From an uncultured Spirochaetales bacterium (lineage in GTDB: Bacteria; Spirochaetota; Spirochaetia; Sphaerochaetales; Sphaerochaetaceae): a stretch of 64,000 nt of DNA. Shown here one piece after another: positions 52,256 to 61,512 of the stretch (position 1 is the first letter of the stretch; the number at the start of each line of letters is the position of its first letter). The DNA is taken from NCBI GenBank assembly GCA_949293595.1, contig CASFDW010000005.1, positions 1 to 64,000 of the forward strand, read 5' to 3'. The notes under the pieces were generated by a model. The model was not told the DNA's origin, did not search any database, and saw only the letters and a list, made by a program, of their open reading frames with translations. Both the position numbers and the translations under genes were made by a program.

Positions 52256-52854
52256 TTGAAAGCCTCCCCGATGATCGAGATGAAGGCGGAATAATCAGTG
52301 CAGTGAGGAAGGTCCGGATTCTCCCTCAGGATGTTTTCGGGAGCTCTGAACAGGCAGCCGCTGTCGGCCTTCCTTATCATGGCAAGATCGTTGTAGCTGT
52401 CACCGGCGGCGAACACCTTCATTCCTATGCCCTGAAGTGCTTCCACAGCCTTCATCTTGCCGTTCTCCTGCCTCATCCTTATATCCTCCAGCATGCCGCA
52501 GGAATCTATTTTGAGACTGTTGCAGAATATCGTGGGCCATCCGAGCTGCCTCATCAGGGGTGAGGCGAATTCGGAAAAGGTGTCGGAAAGGATTATCACC
52601 TGGTACCGGCTCCTGATCTCGTCCAGAAATTCCCGTGCACCGTCAAGAGGACGGATGCGGGAGATCACATCCTGTATGTCGGAAAGCCTGAGCCCGCGCC
52701 CACGCAGTATGTCCATGCGGTAATGCATGAGCTTGTTGTAATCCGGTTCGTCGCGCGTGGTGCGCTTGAGCTCGGCGATGCCGGTCTCGTTCGAAAAAGC
52801 GATCCAAATCTCGGGTACCAAGACCCCCTCGAGGTCCAAACAGATGACATTCAT
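52252..52854 (-). CDS. thrH: ThrH-type phosphoserine phosphatase/homoserine phosphotransferase
   Basis: HAD enzyme of 200 residues. ICLDLEGVLVPEIWIAFSNE at the start is the ThrH signature (motif I with Asp-Leu-Glu), LSDTFSEFASPLMRQLGWPT is motif II, and AAGDSYNDLAMI is motif IV. ThrH removes phosphate from phosphoserine and can move it to homoserine. An extended -10 box TGC-TATACT ends 6 bases before the ATG, with no Shine-Dalgarno site, so the message is predicted leaderless. Confidence 0.92.
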   Translation of the reverse strand: MNVICLDLEGVLVPEIWIAFSNETGIAELKRTTRDEPDYNKLMHYRMDILRGRGLRLSDIQDVISRIRPLDGAREFLDEIRSRYQVIILSDTFSEFASPLMRQLGWPTIFCNSLKIDSCGMLEDIRMRQENGKMKAVEALQGIGMKVFAAGDSYNDLAMIRKADSGCLFRAPENILRENPDLPHCTDYSAFISIIGEAFK

Positions 52855-52860
52855 GGCAAA

Positions 52861-52913
52861 AGTATAGCAAAACAGCCCAGGCTATGGAACAAGATGCAGG
52901 GGGTGCATATAAT
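52861..52913. promoter_or_regulatory. Divergent -10 boxes of thrH and the DMT gene
   Basis: Minus: TATACT (complement of 52861-52866), 6 bases from the thrH ATG. Plus: TATAAT (52908-52913), 9 bases from the ATG at 52923. Confidence 0.5.
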
Positions 52914-52922
52914 AAAAACCCT

Positions 52923-53831
52923 ATGAAAACGCTCATCCCCTACCTCACCGCATTCATCACGGGATCGGTCATCTCGGTCATGGTGGTGTTCAACACTGAA
53001 TTCGGACGTCTGACATCGAGCGAGGTCTCGCTGATAGCAAACCAGATCGTCGGCATACTGGTGCTCTCCGCAATAATTCTCGCACTCCCGCACAACAGGC
53101 TGGTAAACCCCGAGAGGAAAAAGGCGCCATGGTATCTTTTTTTCGGAGGTCTTTTCGGAGTCTTCATAATCAGCGCGAATTATGTCGGAGTGACCAAGAC
53201 CGGTGCCACCATCGCGATGGCGGGAGCGGTGTTCGGACAGAGCCTCGTCGGACTTGTGATGGACCTGACGGGATTCATGGGAGTAAGCAGGCGGAAGATA
53301 AGGGCACGGCGCTGGGCAGGACTGGCCGTGTGCTTCATGGGGATTGTTGCGATGTTCTCGGGCGGGGAACGGACAAATCCCGCATATCTGGCCCCGAGCG
53401 TGGCCGCGGGCGTGCTCACGATGATACAGATGGTGTACAACAGCAGGCTCTCGTCATACAACGGGCCCTTCCATGCGGCCAGGGTCAACGTGATATCGGG
53501 ACTTTTCGGAGCCCTGGCCTATTCTTTCATCTTCCATTCAGACACGACAATCACAGGATTCAGGGCGCTGGCGGACGTGCCGGTCCACCTCATCGTCGCA
53601 GGAGGCCTGACAGCCTGCATCGTCGTCGTAAACACGAACATTGTCATTCCAAAGATACCTGCCGTGTATTCGGCGCTGCTCCTGTCCTGCGGGCAGATAA
53701 TTGCCGCGGTATTCTTCGACCTGATGCTATATGCGGTATTCACACCGGCACTGCTTGCCGGAGCAGTCGTGATAATAGCGGGAATCCTCATAGGTATGGA
53801 AAAGGATCAGTCTATGGGATCCTCGTCCTGA
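52923..53831 (+). CDS. DMT family transporter (DUF606/YdcZ type)
   Basis: Membrane protein of 302 residues with about ten helices formed by two DUF606-like halves (FITGSVISVMVVFNTEFGRL and, in the second half, AGVLTMIQMVYNSRLSSYNG). Each half carries the family's NGxxA-like small-residue pattern. The transported substance is unknown. The ATG is 9 bases after TATAAT with no Shine-Dalgarno site. Its end overlaps the convergent AI-2E gene by 25 bp. Confidence 0.82.
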   Translation: MKTLIPYLTAFITGSVISVMVVFNTEFGRLTSSEVSLIANQIVGILVLSAIILALPHNRLVNPERKKAPWYLFFGGLFGVFIISANYVGVTKTGATIAMAGAVFGQSLVGLVMDLTGFMGVSRRKIRARRWAGLAVCFMGIVAMFSGGERTNPAYLAPSVAAGVLTMIQMVYNSRLSSYNGPFHAARVNVISGLFGALAYSFIFHSDTTITGFRALADVPVHLIVAGGLTACIVVVNTNIVIPKIPAVYSALLLSCGQIIAAVFFDLMLYAVFTPALLAGAVVIIAGILIGMEKDQSMGSSS

Positions 53832-55018
53832 TCCATGCCGGATCCGGGATTGTGTCCGACAGGCATCTCGACATCGAAATTCGGAAGCTCCGCATCAAGC
53901 CTCTCGATCTTCTTCTTCCTACGGTTGGATTTCCTGCTCTCCTCACGGTAGTCCTTTTTAAGGAATTTTCCGGTCGAAAGAAAGACGGCCACACCCTTGA
54001 GGCTCGGGATGTTTGCACATACGATCTGCAGCATCGAGGTCAGAGGCACGGCGAGAAACATTCCCACAAGCCCCCACAGGTATCCCCAGATAGCCAATGA
54101 AAGAAGGATGACGAGGGGAGAAATGTTGAGCTGCACGCCCTGCAGCCTCGGATCGATTATGTTTCCGACTATCATCTCGATGCTGATCATCATTATCGCT
54201 ATGTATATGATCGTCCCCCAGCTTCCCATGAACTGTATTATCGCCATGAGGATCGTTCCCGCCGTGACGATTATGCTGCCGATCGTCGGAATGAAATTGA
54301 GCACGAACGCAAGGACTCCCCACACAAGTGCGAAATCCAGCCCCGTCAGCAGGGCTACAAGATAGAAGAGAACTCCGGTTATGAGCGATATGACGGTCTT
54401 GAGCAGCACGTACTTGGAGACCTGGCGGTTCATCTTCATTCCAAGCTTGCTGAACTTCTGCCCTCGCTCCCTCGGGAGGATCGACATCACCTTGGGCATG
54501 AACGACTGCCTCTCGAAGAGGAGGAAAAGCAGGTAGACGAACACCATCATCGCATCGGAAAGGATTCCCAGGAATTTGCTGAAGAACGACGTGAGATACC
54601 CCTTCACAACCCCGCTCCAGTCTATGTTGAGGGAATTCAGCAGGGAAAAATCCCCAGGTTCCTCGTCGAACAGACCTGCGATGTGCTGGCTTATCATCAC
54701 ATCGAGCTTGCTGAGCCTCGCGACATAGAAGTCGAACTTCGAAATCAGCATGTTGACCATCTGGAAGAGTATGTAGACGATCAAGAGGAAAAGAATCAGG
54801 ACCAACCCCATCGCGGCTATGATCGAAAGGACGTTGGGAACCTTCAGCTTGTCAAGCCTGTTCAAAAGAGGGTTCATCATGATGAAAAGGAAGATCGCTA
54901 TCGCAAAAGGCAGCACGGAATCCTTGCCGATCTTCAATAAAAAAGCAGCCAGGATCACGGCCATGAAAGCCAATATCCCCCGTATCTGCTTTATGTAGCC
55001 GGTCTCCATTTTGTCCAT
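53807..55018 (-). CDS. AI-2E family transporter
   Basis: Inner-membrane protein of 403 residues with about eight helices; the family (PerM/YhhQ-like, PF01594) includes sodium/proton antiporters and an AI-2 exporter. FVLNFIPTIGSIIVTAGTIL and EMIVGNIIDPRLQGVQLNIS are the conserved C-terminal segments. The acidic tail (from residue 370) is disordered. The ATG at 55018 is 7 bases after TAAAAT with a 17 bp-spaced TTGTTT, so a leaderless message is predicted. Substrate not known. Confidence 0.88.
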   Translation of the reverse strand: MDKMETGYIKQIRGILAFMAVILAAFLLKIGKDSVLPFAIAIFLFIMMNPLLNRLDKLKVPNVLSIIAAMGLVLILFLLIVYILFQMVNMLISKFDFYVARLSKLDVMISQHIAGLFDEEPGDFSLLNSLNIDWSGVVKGYLTSFFSKFLGILSDAMMVFVYLLFLLFERQSFMPKVMSILPRERGQKFSKLGMKMNRQVSKYVLLKTVISLITGVLFYLVALLTGLDFALVWGVLAFVLNFIPTIGSIIVTAGTILMAIIQFMGSWGTIIYIAIMMISIEMIVGNIIDPRLQGVQLNISPLVILLSLAIWGYLWGLVGMFLAVPLTSMLQIVCANIPSLKGVAVFLSTGKFLKKDYREESRKSNRRKKKIERLDAELPNFDVEMPVGHNPGSGMDQDEDPID

Positions 55019-55025
55019 AATTTGG

Positions 55026-55067
55026 ATTTTACTGTCTATGGATAAAAAAAACAATATAATCTAATAT
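55026..55067. promoter_or_regulatory. Interleaved divergent promoters of AI-2E and trmJ genes
   Basis: Minus: TTGTTT (complement of 55049-55054), 17 bp, TAAAAT (complement of 55026-55031). Plus: TGGATA (55039-55044), 17 bp, TAATAT (55062-55067), 7 bases to the ATG at 55075. The two promoters overlap, so their use should be mutually exclusive. Confidence 0.5.
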
Positions 55068-55074
55068 GTGACAC

Positions 55075-55818
55075 ATGGATAAAAACTATTTGGACAGGAT
55101 AAGGATAGTGCTCGTGGAGACGCAGGACGGAGCCAACATCGGCAGCGTATGCAGGGCCATGAAGACAATGGGGCTGACGAACCTTGTCCTCGTCACAGAT
55201 AAGCAATACGACGAGAACCGGGTCAGGACGCTGGCTTTGCATGCATCGGATTTGTGGGAGAACAGAAAGGAATTCAGGACGATAGACGAGGCGGTTTCCG
55301 ACAGCATCCTTGTCGTGGGAGCGACGAGGAGGCGCGGCAAGTTCCGCAAGATGAGCGCCTACAGCCCGGAACAACTGGCGCAGAAGCTTTCCGAGATGCC
55401 GGAGGGCGCGGTCTCCATTTTGTTCGGAAGAGAGGCGGACGGCCTCAGGGACGACGAGGTGGCGAAGTGCTCGTCGATCGTCACGATACCGACCAGCCCT
55501 CTCTTCCCTTCCCTGAACCTATCGCAGGCGGTGCAGATCATCGCATACGAGCTGTTCCTGGCATCAAGCCCATACAAGGCGGGCATGACAGCGGTGAGCC
55601 ACTCCAGGATAGCCTCCGCCGTATCCGGCATGTCCGAGCATCTTGAAAACATCGGATACTACAAATGGGACGAGGAGAAGAAGTGGACCGAGCAGTTTTT
55701 GTGCGACATCTGCGAGCGCGCGGGGCTCAGCGAGAGCGAGATGCAGAGATTCGAAAAGATATTCGGCAAGGTGGACAAGATCAAGATCCACAAGGAAAGG
55801 GGGAATGAAAATGGCTGA
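55075..55818 (+). CDS. trmJ: tRNA (cytidine/uridine-2'-O-)-methyltransferase TrmJ
   Basis: SPOUT-fold SAM-dependent enzyme of 247 residues that methylates the ribose at position 32 of tRNAs. RIVLVETQDGANIGSVCRAM, LFGREADGLRDDE and LNLSQAVQIIAYEL form the trefoil-knot SAM site. The C-terminal 70 residues form the TrmJ dimer extension. First gene of an operon with GDPD and DUF362 ferredoxin genes. Confidence 0.9.
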   Translation: MDKNYLDRIRIVLVETQDGANIGSVCRAMKTMGLTNLVLVTDKQYDENRVRTLALHASDLWENRKEFRTIDEAVSDSILVVGATRRRGKFRKMSAYSPEQLAQKLSEMPEGAVSILFGREADGLRDDEVAKCSSIVTIPTSPLFPSLNLSQAVQIIAYELFLASSPYKAGMTAVSHSRIASAVSGMSEHLENIGYYKWDEEKKWTEQFLCDICERAGLSESEMQRFEKIFGKVDKIKIHKERGNENG

Positions 55819-56614
55819 CGAATCCTTTTTGACTCCTATGCCGCGCGTGGTGGCGCACCGCGGCGACAGCAAAAACTATCCGGAGAACACATTGGAGGCG
55901 TTCCGTTCGGCGGTCGGCATGGGAATCGACGTGGTTGAGACGGACGTGCATCTTTCGAAGGACGGGGTGCTGGTGATCTGGCACGACCCAACGCTGGAGA
56001 GGAACACGGATGGCAGGGGAACGGTTGAAAGCCACACGCTCGGCGAGCTGAAGGCCCTCGATGCGGGATACACGTTCACAAAGGACGGGGGAAAGACATT
56101 CCCGTTCCGCGGCCATGGAATCAGGATGTGCACGCTCGAGGAGGCTTTGGCCGAATGTCCGCACCAGCGGTTCAACGTCGATCTGAAAAGCACGGACACT
56201 GCGATCGTCGACGAATTCATAAGGGTGGTCAGGAAACACGGGGCCCAGAACAGGGTCGTCGGGGCATCGTTCCATTTCAGGAACCTGAAGCTGTTGAGGG
56301 CCAAGACTCCGGAAATACTTACAAGCGTCACGACCCAGGAGGTCGTCGGCCTGCTGCTCAGGCAGAAGCTGCACCTGTTGCCGGAATCCTTTCCAAGGAA
56401 GATCATCTTCCAGGTACCTATCAGGCAGGCGGGGATCAACGTCATCACCCCGCGCTTCGTCCGGGACATGAAGGCGCGCGGTGCGGTCGTCATGGTATGG
56501 ACGATAAACGACGAGGAGACGATGAGGCATCTTTTCTCGATCGGTGTGGACTCGGTGATGACCGACGATCCCGCTCTCGTGATAAAGGTGGCAAAAGACA
56601 TGGGGATACGCTGA
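55811..56614 (+). CDS. Glycerophosphodiester phosphodiesterase
   Basis: Hydrolyses glycerophosphodiesters to glycerol-3-phosphate and an alcohol. The 267-residue barrel has AHRGDSKNYPENTLEAFR, VVETDVHLSKDGVLVIWHDP, FNVDLKS and the C-terminal VWTINDEETMRHL. No signal peptide, so it is cytosolic. Two ATGs are possible (55805 and 55811); 55811 has GGGGG at 7 bases. It overlaps trmJ by 8 bp. Confidence 0.9.
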   Translation: MADESFLTPMPRVVAHRGDSKNYPENTLEAFRSAVGMGIDVVETDVHLSKDGVLVIWHDPTLERNTDGRGTVESHTLGELKALDAGYTFTKDGGKTFPFRGHGIRMCTLEEALAECPHQRFNVDLKSTDTAIVDEFIRVVRKHGAQNRVVGASFHFRNLKLLRAKTPEILTSVTTQEVVGLLLRQKLHLLPESFPRKIIFQVPIRQAGINVITPRFVRDMKARGAVVMVWTINDEETMRHLFSIGVDSVMTDDPALVIKVAKDMGIR

Positions 56615-56628
56615 AGACAGGGGGATAT

Positions 56629-57738
56629 ATGAAAAGCGATGTTTATTATTCGGATCTGAGGACCGGTTTCAACAACAGTCTTCTGGACAAGCTTGAAAGA
56701 CTTATCACAAGGGCGGGAATCGGGAACATCGACTTCGACGGGAAGTTCGTCGCTGTCAAGATCCATTTCGGAGAACCCGGCAACCTGGCATTTCTGCGCC
56801 CGAACTGGGCGAAGGTGGTCTGCGACAAGATAAAGGAACTCGGAGGCAGGCCGTTTCTGACCGACTGCAACACGCTATATGTCGGCGGGAGGAAGAACGC
56901 GCTCGACCATATCGACGCGGCCTACACAAACGGATTCACCCCGCTTTCGACCGGTGTCCACGTGATAATAGCGGACGGGCTCAAGGGAACCGACGAGGAG
57001 GAGGTCCCAGTGGAGGGTGGCAGGTATGTGAAGACCGCCAAGATCGGCAGGGCCGTCATGGATGCCGACGTGTTCATCTCCCTGAACCATTTCAAGGGAC
57101 ATGAGTCCACCGGGTTCGGCGGCGCGCTCAAGAACATAGGCATGGGGTGCGGCAGCAGGGCCGGGAAGATGGAGATGCACACTATGGGCAAACCGGTAGC
57201 GGACAAGGACCTGTGCATCGGATGTGGCAGATGCGGCAGGATATGCGCGCACGGCGCACCCAGCTTCGATGAAAAGGGAAAATGCAGCATAGATGCCGAC
57301 AAGTGCGTGGGCTGTGGAAGATGCATAGGGGTTTGTCCCAAGGATGCGATCGAGCCGACGAACTACAACAGCAACGACGAGCTCAACTGCAGGATGATGG
57401 AATATGCGAAGGCCGTAGTGCAGAACCGGCCGGCCTTCCACATATCGATAGCGGTCGACATCTCGCCCAACTGCGACTGCCACAACGAGAACGACATGCC
57501 GATCGTACCTAACGTCGGGATGTTCGCATCGTTCGACCCTGTTGCCCTTGACCAGGCGTGCGCCGACATGGTGAACCGCCAGCAGATGAACGCGGGCTCC
57601 GCCCTGTCCGAGGCATCGGAACACACCCACGACCATTTCAGGGACATACATCCGGACACGAACTGGAAGCAGGGGTTGGAGTACGCCGAAAGAATAGGAC
57701 TCGGGACAAGGGAGTACAACCTTGTCAAAGTCAACTGA
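56629..57738 (+). CDS. DUF362 protein with two [4Fe-4S] ferredoxin motifs
   Basis: A 369-residue protein: DUF362 core (about 1-185, VKIHFGEPGNLAFLRPNWAK, SLNHFKGHESTGFGGALKNI) followed by an 8Fe ferredoxin insert CIGCGRCGRICAHGAP and CVGCGRCIGVCPKDAIEPTN, and the DUF362 end with DPVALDQACADMVN. Function unknown; the family is common in anaerobes and probably handles electrons. GGGGG lies 6 bases before the ATG. It closes the trmJ/GDPD operon and is followed by a strong terminator. Confidence 0.9.
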   Translation: MKSDVYYSDLRTGFNNSLLDKLERLITRAGIGNIDFDGKFVAVKIHFGEPGNLAFLRPNWAKVVCDKIKELGGRPFLTDCNTLYVGGRKNALDHIDAAYTNGFTPLSTGVHVIIADGLKGTDEEEVPVEGGRYVKTAKIGRAVMDADVFISLNHFKGHESTGFGGALKNIGMGCGSRAGKMEMHTMGKPVADKDLCIGCGRCGRICAHGAPSFDEKGKCSIDADKCVGCGRCIGVCPKDAIEPTNYNSNDELNCRMMEYAKAVVQNRPAFHISIAVDISPNCDCHNENDMPIVPNVGMFASFDPVALDQACADMVNRQQMNAGSALSEASEHTHDHFRDIHPDTNWKQGLEYAERIGLGTREYNLVKVN

Positions 57739-57753
57739 AAAACCTGCAATCCT

Positions 57754-57783
57754 GGCCGGAAGTGTCATTTCCGGCCTTTTTTC
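57754..57783 (+). terminator. Terminator of the trmJ operon
   Basis: GGCCGGAA, 7-base loop, TTCCGGCC (57754-57776), then six T. Confidence 0.92.
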
Positions 57784-57905
57784 ATCTTTTCACACACATT
57801 GCACATAATCCTCACAATAACCTTATCATTCAACATCACAACTATGGATTGTTTCCCTACCAAGCACACCGAAAGATACGAAATTCTAGGTATGGAGAAA
57901 CAAAA

Positions 57906-58706
57906 ATGAAAAGCAAAAAACTTGCAGCAGCAGCAATCGTAACACTTCTTACAGTGCCCAGCGTATTCGCTACTGTCTATGGAACGGAAAACGTATCGAT
58001 TTGGAACAAGGCGGACGAGATCGCAGATGACAGCGTATCATACGTCGCAACAGTGAGGGACATCACACTGGAGAATCTTGATGCGGACGGCAATGTCATA
58101 AAGACGGATGTGGCGGCAATCAGCGCGGTGCCCGCGAATTATGGATCCAGAATTCTCAGGACCATCTCGGGAGAAAGCGATGCAGTGGCGTTCACGGACA
58201 ACTTCTATGACGGCAGCATCATCACCCCGTTCAACGACGACCTCTACGACGTTGATGCGAAATATCTCAGGGACGAAGTGGTTGACGGAGTGAACACGAA
58301 GGTATATCAGGCCTCGATCGCTCTCGACAGGAACCTCTTCTTCTTCAGCGATCCCTACAAGGAGAGCGGAGACATCATCGGATATGACTTCGACGAAAAA
58401 GAAACCAACGACGACCTCGTTGTGACACTCTGGCTTGATGCTTCGACAGGCGCTCTGGTAAAGCAGGAAAACAACTATACCTACAACGTCGGCCTCAGCA
58501 ACAGCAAGGTGAACTTCAAACAGACCGTCATCTACGGTACTGCGGAGACAAGCGACGGACTCGTATCTCTTCCTGTATCGGTGACAACAAGCGGAACAGT
58601 CGATGAGAACACCAAGGCTCCGTCGATCTACAACAGGGTCAACTTCCTCATCACCGATCTTCTCGACGGTTATGTGGATACGGAGAACTACAAGCACGGA
58701 TTCTAA
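57906..58706 (+). CDS. Secreted protein of unknown function
   Basis: A 266-residue protein with a clear signal peptide (MKSKKLAAAAIVTLLTVPSV, cleavage after VFA at residue 22). The mature part is rich in Asp, Val and Tyr and looks mostly beta-stranded, in the manner of LolA/LolB-like or outer-membrane-associated lipoprotein carriers (SDPYKESGDIIGYDF, LDASTGALVKQENNYTYN), but I cannot assign a family. GGAG precedes the ATG by 9 bases. It stands alone, with a 3' region of 143 bases and a terminator. Confidence 0.8.
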   Translation: MKSKKLAAAAIVTLLTVPSVFATVYGTENVSIWNKADEIADDSVSYVATVRDITLENLDADGNVIKTDVAAISAVPANYGSRILRTISGESDAVAFTDNFYDGSIITPFNDDLYDVDAKYLRDEVVDGVNTKVYQASIALDRNLFFFSDPYKESGDIIGYDFDEKETNDDLVVTLWLDASTGALVKQENNYTYNVGLSNSKVNFKQTVIYGTAETSDGLVSLPVSVTTSGTVDENTKAPSIYNRVNFLITDLLDGYVDTENYKHGF

Positions 58707-58849
58707 CTGATCCGGCAGGCACCCCTCATGAGAAGACCGCCGGACGGTAATGCGGAAAAAGCCGCAGCCGTTCCGGGGCACAGCGGGGACCGCCCGGCCC
58801 GACAATGGGGCTTGAACACCTCCGAGCGGATGCAATCCGCAAAACAAAG
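58707..58849 (+). ncRNA. Structured 3' region or small RNA candidate
   Basis: Noncoding stretch between the secreted-protein stop and a strong terminator. It can fold into at least two stems: TGCGG-AAAAAG-CCGCA around 58752-58768 inside an outer CGGACGG/GCCGTTCCG pairing, and GCGGAT-GCA-ATCCGC near 58826-58840. No known RNA class is recognised. It may be only a structured mRNA tail. Confidence 0.3.
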
Positions 58850-58882
58850 GCTTCCATCTGGAAATGATGGAAGCTTTTTTTT
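58850..58882 (+). terminator. Terminator after the secreted-protein gene
   Basis: GCTTCCATC, 7-base loop, GATGGAAGC (58850-58874), then eight T. Confidence 0.92.
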
Positions 58883-58946
58883 ATCCAAAAGGCAAAGCCC
58901 GGGTGGACAACGGGCGGGTGAAGAACCGCCCGGAGGCCCGAGGTGA

Positions 58947-59756
58947 TCAGCAGATCGACATCGGATCGATGTGGGACTGTTCTATGTCCTTGAAATACTT
59001 GTAGGTATCGACCTTGAGCTCGCCGCATGCCGGCTCGTCGCATACGATGATCGCGGCGCGGTGCAGCTGCAATGCGGAACATGTCCACATCTGGGAAACC
59101 CCACCCTCGACAGTGGCGGCCAGGGCGCGTGCCTTGTTGTGCCCGTTCACGAGAACAAGGACCTCCTTGCTGTCGGTCACGGTCTGCACACCGACCGTCA
59201 GTGCGGTACTCGGCACCTTGGATACGTCGTTGTCGAAGAACCTGGAGTTCATGACCTTGGTGTCGTATGTGAGGCTTTTCTCCCTTGTCCTGGAGGAAAG
59301 GGAGGAGAACGGCTCGTTGAAGGCTATGTGCCCGTCGGCGCCTATGCCGCCCATGAACAGGTCGATTCCGCCATAGCTCCTGATCTTCTCCTCATAGCGT
59401 GCGCACTCCGCCTTCAGGTCGGGTGCGTTCCCGTCGAGTATGTTTATGTTCTCCGCAGGAATGTCGATATGGTTGAAGAAATTCTCATGCATGAACGTCC
59501 AATAGCTCTGGGGATGGTTCTTTGGCAGACCGACATACTCGTCCATGTTGAAAGTCACCACGTTCTTAAAAGAGATGAACCCGTTCTTGTTCATCTTCAC
59601 AAGCTCCCTGTAGGTTCCGATCGGAGATGATCCGGTGGGAAGCCCCAGTATGAACGGACGGTCGCTCGTCCTGTTGTGCTCCTTGATTCTGGAAGCGATA
59701 TACCTTGCAGCCCACAATGAAAGCTGTTCGTAATCCGGTTCGATAATGACGCGCAT
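58947..59756 (-). CDS. nagB: Glucosamine-6-phosphate deaminase
   Basis: Converts glucosamine-6-phosphate to fructose-6-phosphate and ammonia. The 269-residue protein has [50 protein letters not shown] with the catalytic His/Glu pair, and [14 protein letters not shown]. The ATG at 59756 has GGAGGA upstream. Length equals the family's 266-270. It lies 89 bp downstream of mnmA on the same strand. A GC-rich hairpin CGGGCGG, 8 bases, CCGCCCG (58911-58932) follows it. Confidence 0.96.
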   Translation of the reverse strand: MRVIIEPDYEQLSLWAARYIASRIKEHNRTSDRPFILGLPTGSSPIGTYRELVKMNKNGFISFKNVVTFNMDEYVGLPKNHPQSYWTFMHENFFNHIDIPAENINILDGNAPDLKAECARYEEKIRSYGGIDLFMGGIGADGHIAFNEPFSSLSSRTREKSLTYDTKVMNSRFFDNDVSKVPSTALTVGVQTVTDSKEVLVLVNGHNKARALAATVEGGVSQMWTCSALQLHRAAIIVCDEPACGELKVDTYKYFKDIEQSHIDPMSIC

Positions 59757-59845
59757 AAGCTCCTCCAAATTCTTTTTTTCGATTATCCTTCTCCAGTTTA
59801 CTTTCTTTTTCCTCTTATTGCAAACAAACTCTCGCGGCAATGCGG

Positions 59846-60913
59846 TCAGTCGTCCGGCTTCTCCATTATGGCGGAGGCCACGACCGCATCACCGCTGTAC
59901 ACCACGGCGCTCTGCCCCGGCGTGAGGGCACCCGCACCGTGCGGGAAGACCACCCTCATGCCGCCGCTGCACTCCTCCACCGACGCCTCAAGCCCGGGAG
60001 ATGCCGAACGTATCTTGACGGAATACGAGGACTCGTGGAAGCCATCGTATGACACGAAGTTGACATTGCTGCAACGGACGCTTTTAGAGACCGTGTCCTC
60101 CTTCAGTCCGACAACGACCGTGTTCGTATCGGGATCGAGGGAAATGACATAAAGCGGTTCGCTGTAGGCCACGCCGAGCCCCTTTCTCTGGCCGATGGTA
60201 TAGTTCCAGAACCCGTCATGCACTCCGAGCCTGGTCCCGTCCTTGAACACGATGTCACCCTTTTTCGGCTCCACCTGGAGGAGATCGGAATATGAACCTC
60301 CGTAAAAGTCCTGGCTTTCCTTTTCGCCCGGCTCATGAAGCCCCAGCTCCTCATCCATCCTGCGCACATCGCTTTTCAGCAGATCCCCCAGCGGGAACAG
60401 CGTCCAAGACAGCTGTTCCTGACTGAGACGGGAAAGAAAATACGACTGGTCCTTCTTTGGATCCCGAGCCTTCAGAAGCGCATGGCGTCCTCCGATCACG
60501 CAGGTTCTGGCATAATGCCCTGTAGCAAAATAGTCGAAATCGACGCTTTTGCGGGCCTCGTCTATCATCGCACCGAATTTTATGAGGGCGTTGCACCAGA
60601 TGCACGGATTCGGGGTCCGGGCGTTCATGTATTCACTTTTGAAATTGTCGAGGACCTTCGATTCATAAAGCGCGGAGCAATCGACCACGCGGTGCCGTAT
60701 CCCGATCCGGCGGCAGATTGCGTCTATCTTCTCCAGATCCCCGCTCTTATCGGGCTTGTAGCAGCTGTTGGGACCTGCAGGTGCCGGATAAGGCGAGTCC
60801 TTGCGCCATATGAGCATGGTGATGCCCTCGACCTCGTACCCCTGCTGCTTCAAAAGATATGCCACGACCGACGAGTCTATCCCGCCGCTCATTCCGACCA
60901 AAACTTTCTTCAT
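59846..60913 (-). CDS. mnmA: tRNA 2-thiouridylase MnmA, variant cysteine set
   Basis: Places sulfur at C2 of the wobble uridine of Lys, Glu and Gln tRNAs. The 355-residue protein has the PP-loop SGGIDSS, the TPNPCIWCN segment with the catalytic cysteine, GHYA, DQSYFL, and [11 protein letters not shown]. Two differences from E. coli MnmA stand out: the NPD-x-x-C motif is NPC-x-x-C, and the second catalytic cysteine region (ICFIG) is replaced by ESQDFYGGS without cysteine. Extra cysteines occur near residues 50-80. An extended -10 box TGC-TACCAT ends 6 bases before the ATG. Confidence 0.92.
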   Translation of the reverse strand: MKKVLVGMSGGIDSSVVAYLLKQQGYEVEGITMLIWRKDSPYPAPAGPNSCYKPDKSGDLEKIDAICRRIGIRHRVVDCSALYESKVLDNFKSEYMNARTPNPCIWCNALIKFGAMIDEARKSVDFDYFATGHYARTCVIGGRHALLKARDPKKDQSYFLSRLSQEQLSWTLFPLGDLLKSDVRRMDEELGLHEPGEKESQDFYGGSYSDLLQVEPKKGDIVFKDGTRLGVHDGFWNYTIGQRKGLGVAYSEPLYVISLDPDTNTVVVGLKEDTVSKSVRCSNVNFVSYDGFHESSYSVKIRSASPGLEASVEECSGGMRVVFPHGAGALTPGQSAVVYSGDAVVASAIMEKPDD

Positions 60914-61016
60914 ACTGCGATGGTAGCATAAAAGGAGGGATTATTCCCGGCCGGACAATAAAAAAATGGGAACAACCGGCCAACACATGGTAAAATACTT
61001 CCATAAGGAGGAAGAA

Positions 61017-61433
61017 ATGGCCGGAACTGAGAAAAAAGAAACCGAAATGAAGGGAAAACAGATCGTGAAGAAGGAAAAATCGGTACCGGCCTGCAAGGAT
61101 ACGGGAAACAGGCTCCCTGTGGAGACGGAGAAGCCAGGCCCTGCGGCCGAAGGCGGCACGGTGATCGAGGTGTCCGTCCCCGTGTCTTCAGCGACCCCGA
61201 AGGCAAAGAACAAGAAGAAGCAGGTCAGATACGTGTTCCGCGACGTGGAAAAGGGATGGTTCGAGAAGGAGCGCGACAACGCCCGGGTGACCAAGTACTA
61301 CGCAACACAGAAGGAAGCCGTCGAGGCGGCGAAGGAACATATCAGGAATTCGGGCATGCCAGGATCCATCATCATACAGAGCAAGATGGGAAGGATAAGG
61401 GCCAACACAAAAGTCACAACAAAAAAACTCTGA
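61017..61433 (+). CDS. DUF2188 domain protein
   Basis: A 138-residue basic protein. The first 65 residues are Lys/Pro/Glu-rich and disordered. The C-terminal part fits the small DUF2188 fold: FRDVEKGWFEKERDNARVTK, TQKEAVEAAKEHIRNSG, IIIQSKMGRIRANT. Function unknown. AAGGAGG precedes the ATG at 61017. Confidence 0.8.
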   Translation: MAGTEKKETEMKGKQIVKKEKSVPACKDTGNRLPVETEKPGPAAEGGTVIEVSVPVSSATPKAKNKKKQVRYVFRDVEKGWFEKERDNARVTKYYATQKEAVEAAKEHIRNSGMPGSIIIQSKMGRIRANTKVTTKKL

Positions 61434-61441
61434 TAAAACAG

Positions 61442-61489
61442 AAATAAATATCAATTAATATTGATTTTTATTTATCTCCTTATTATTTT
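61442..61489 (+). promoter_or_regulatory. Large inverted repeat and promoter of D-2-hydroxyacid dehydrogenase gene
   Basis: Two 14-base arms (61442-61455 and 61460-61473) around TAAT match at 13 of 14 positions; the core is ATCAAT-TAAT-ATTGAT. TTGATT (61461-61466), 17 bp, TATTTT (61484-61489) is a possible promoter, so the repeat would cover the -35 region. AAGGAG follows at 61497. Confidence 0.5.
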
Positions 61490-61512
61490 TATCACAAGGA
61501 GATTTCAATTTT

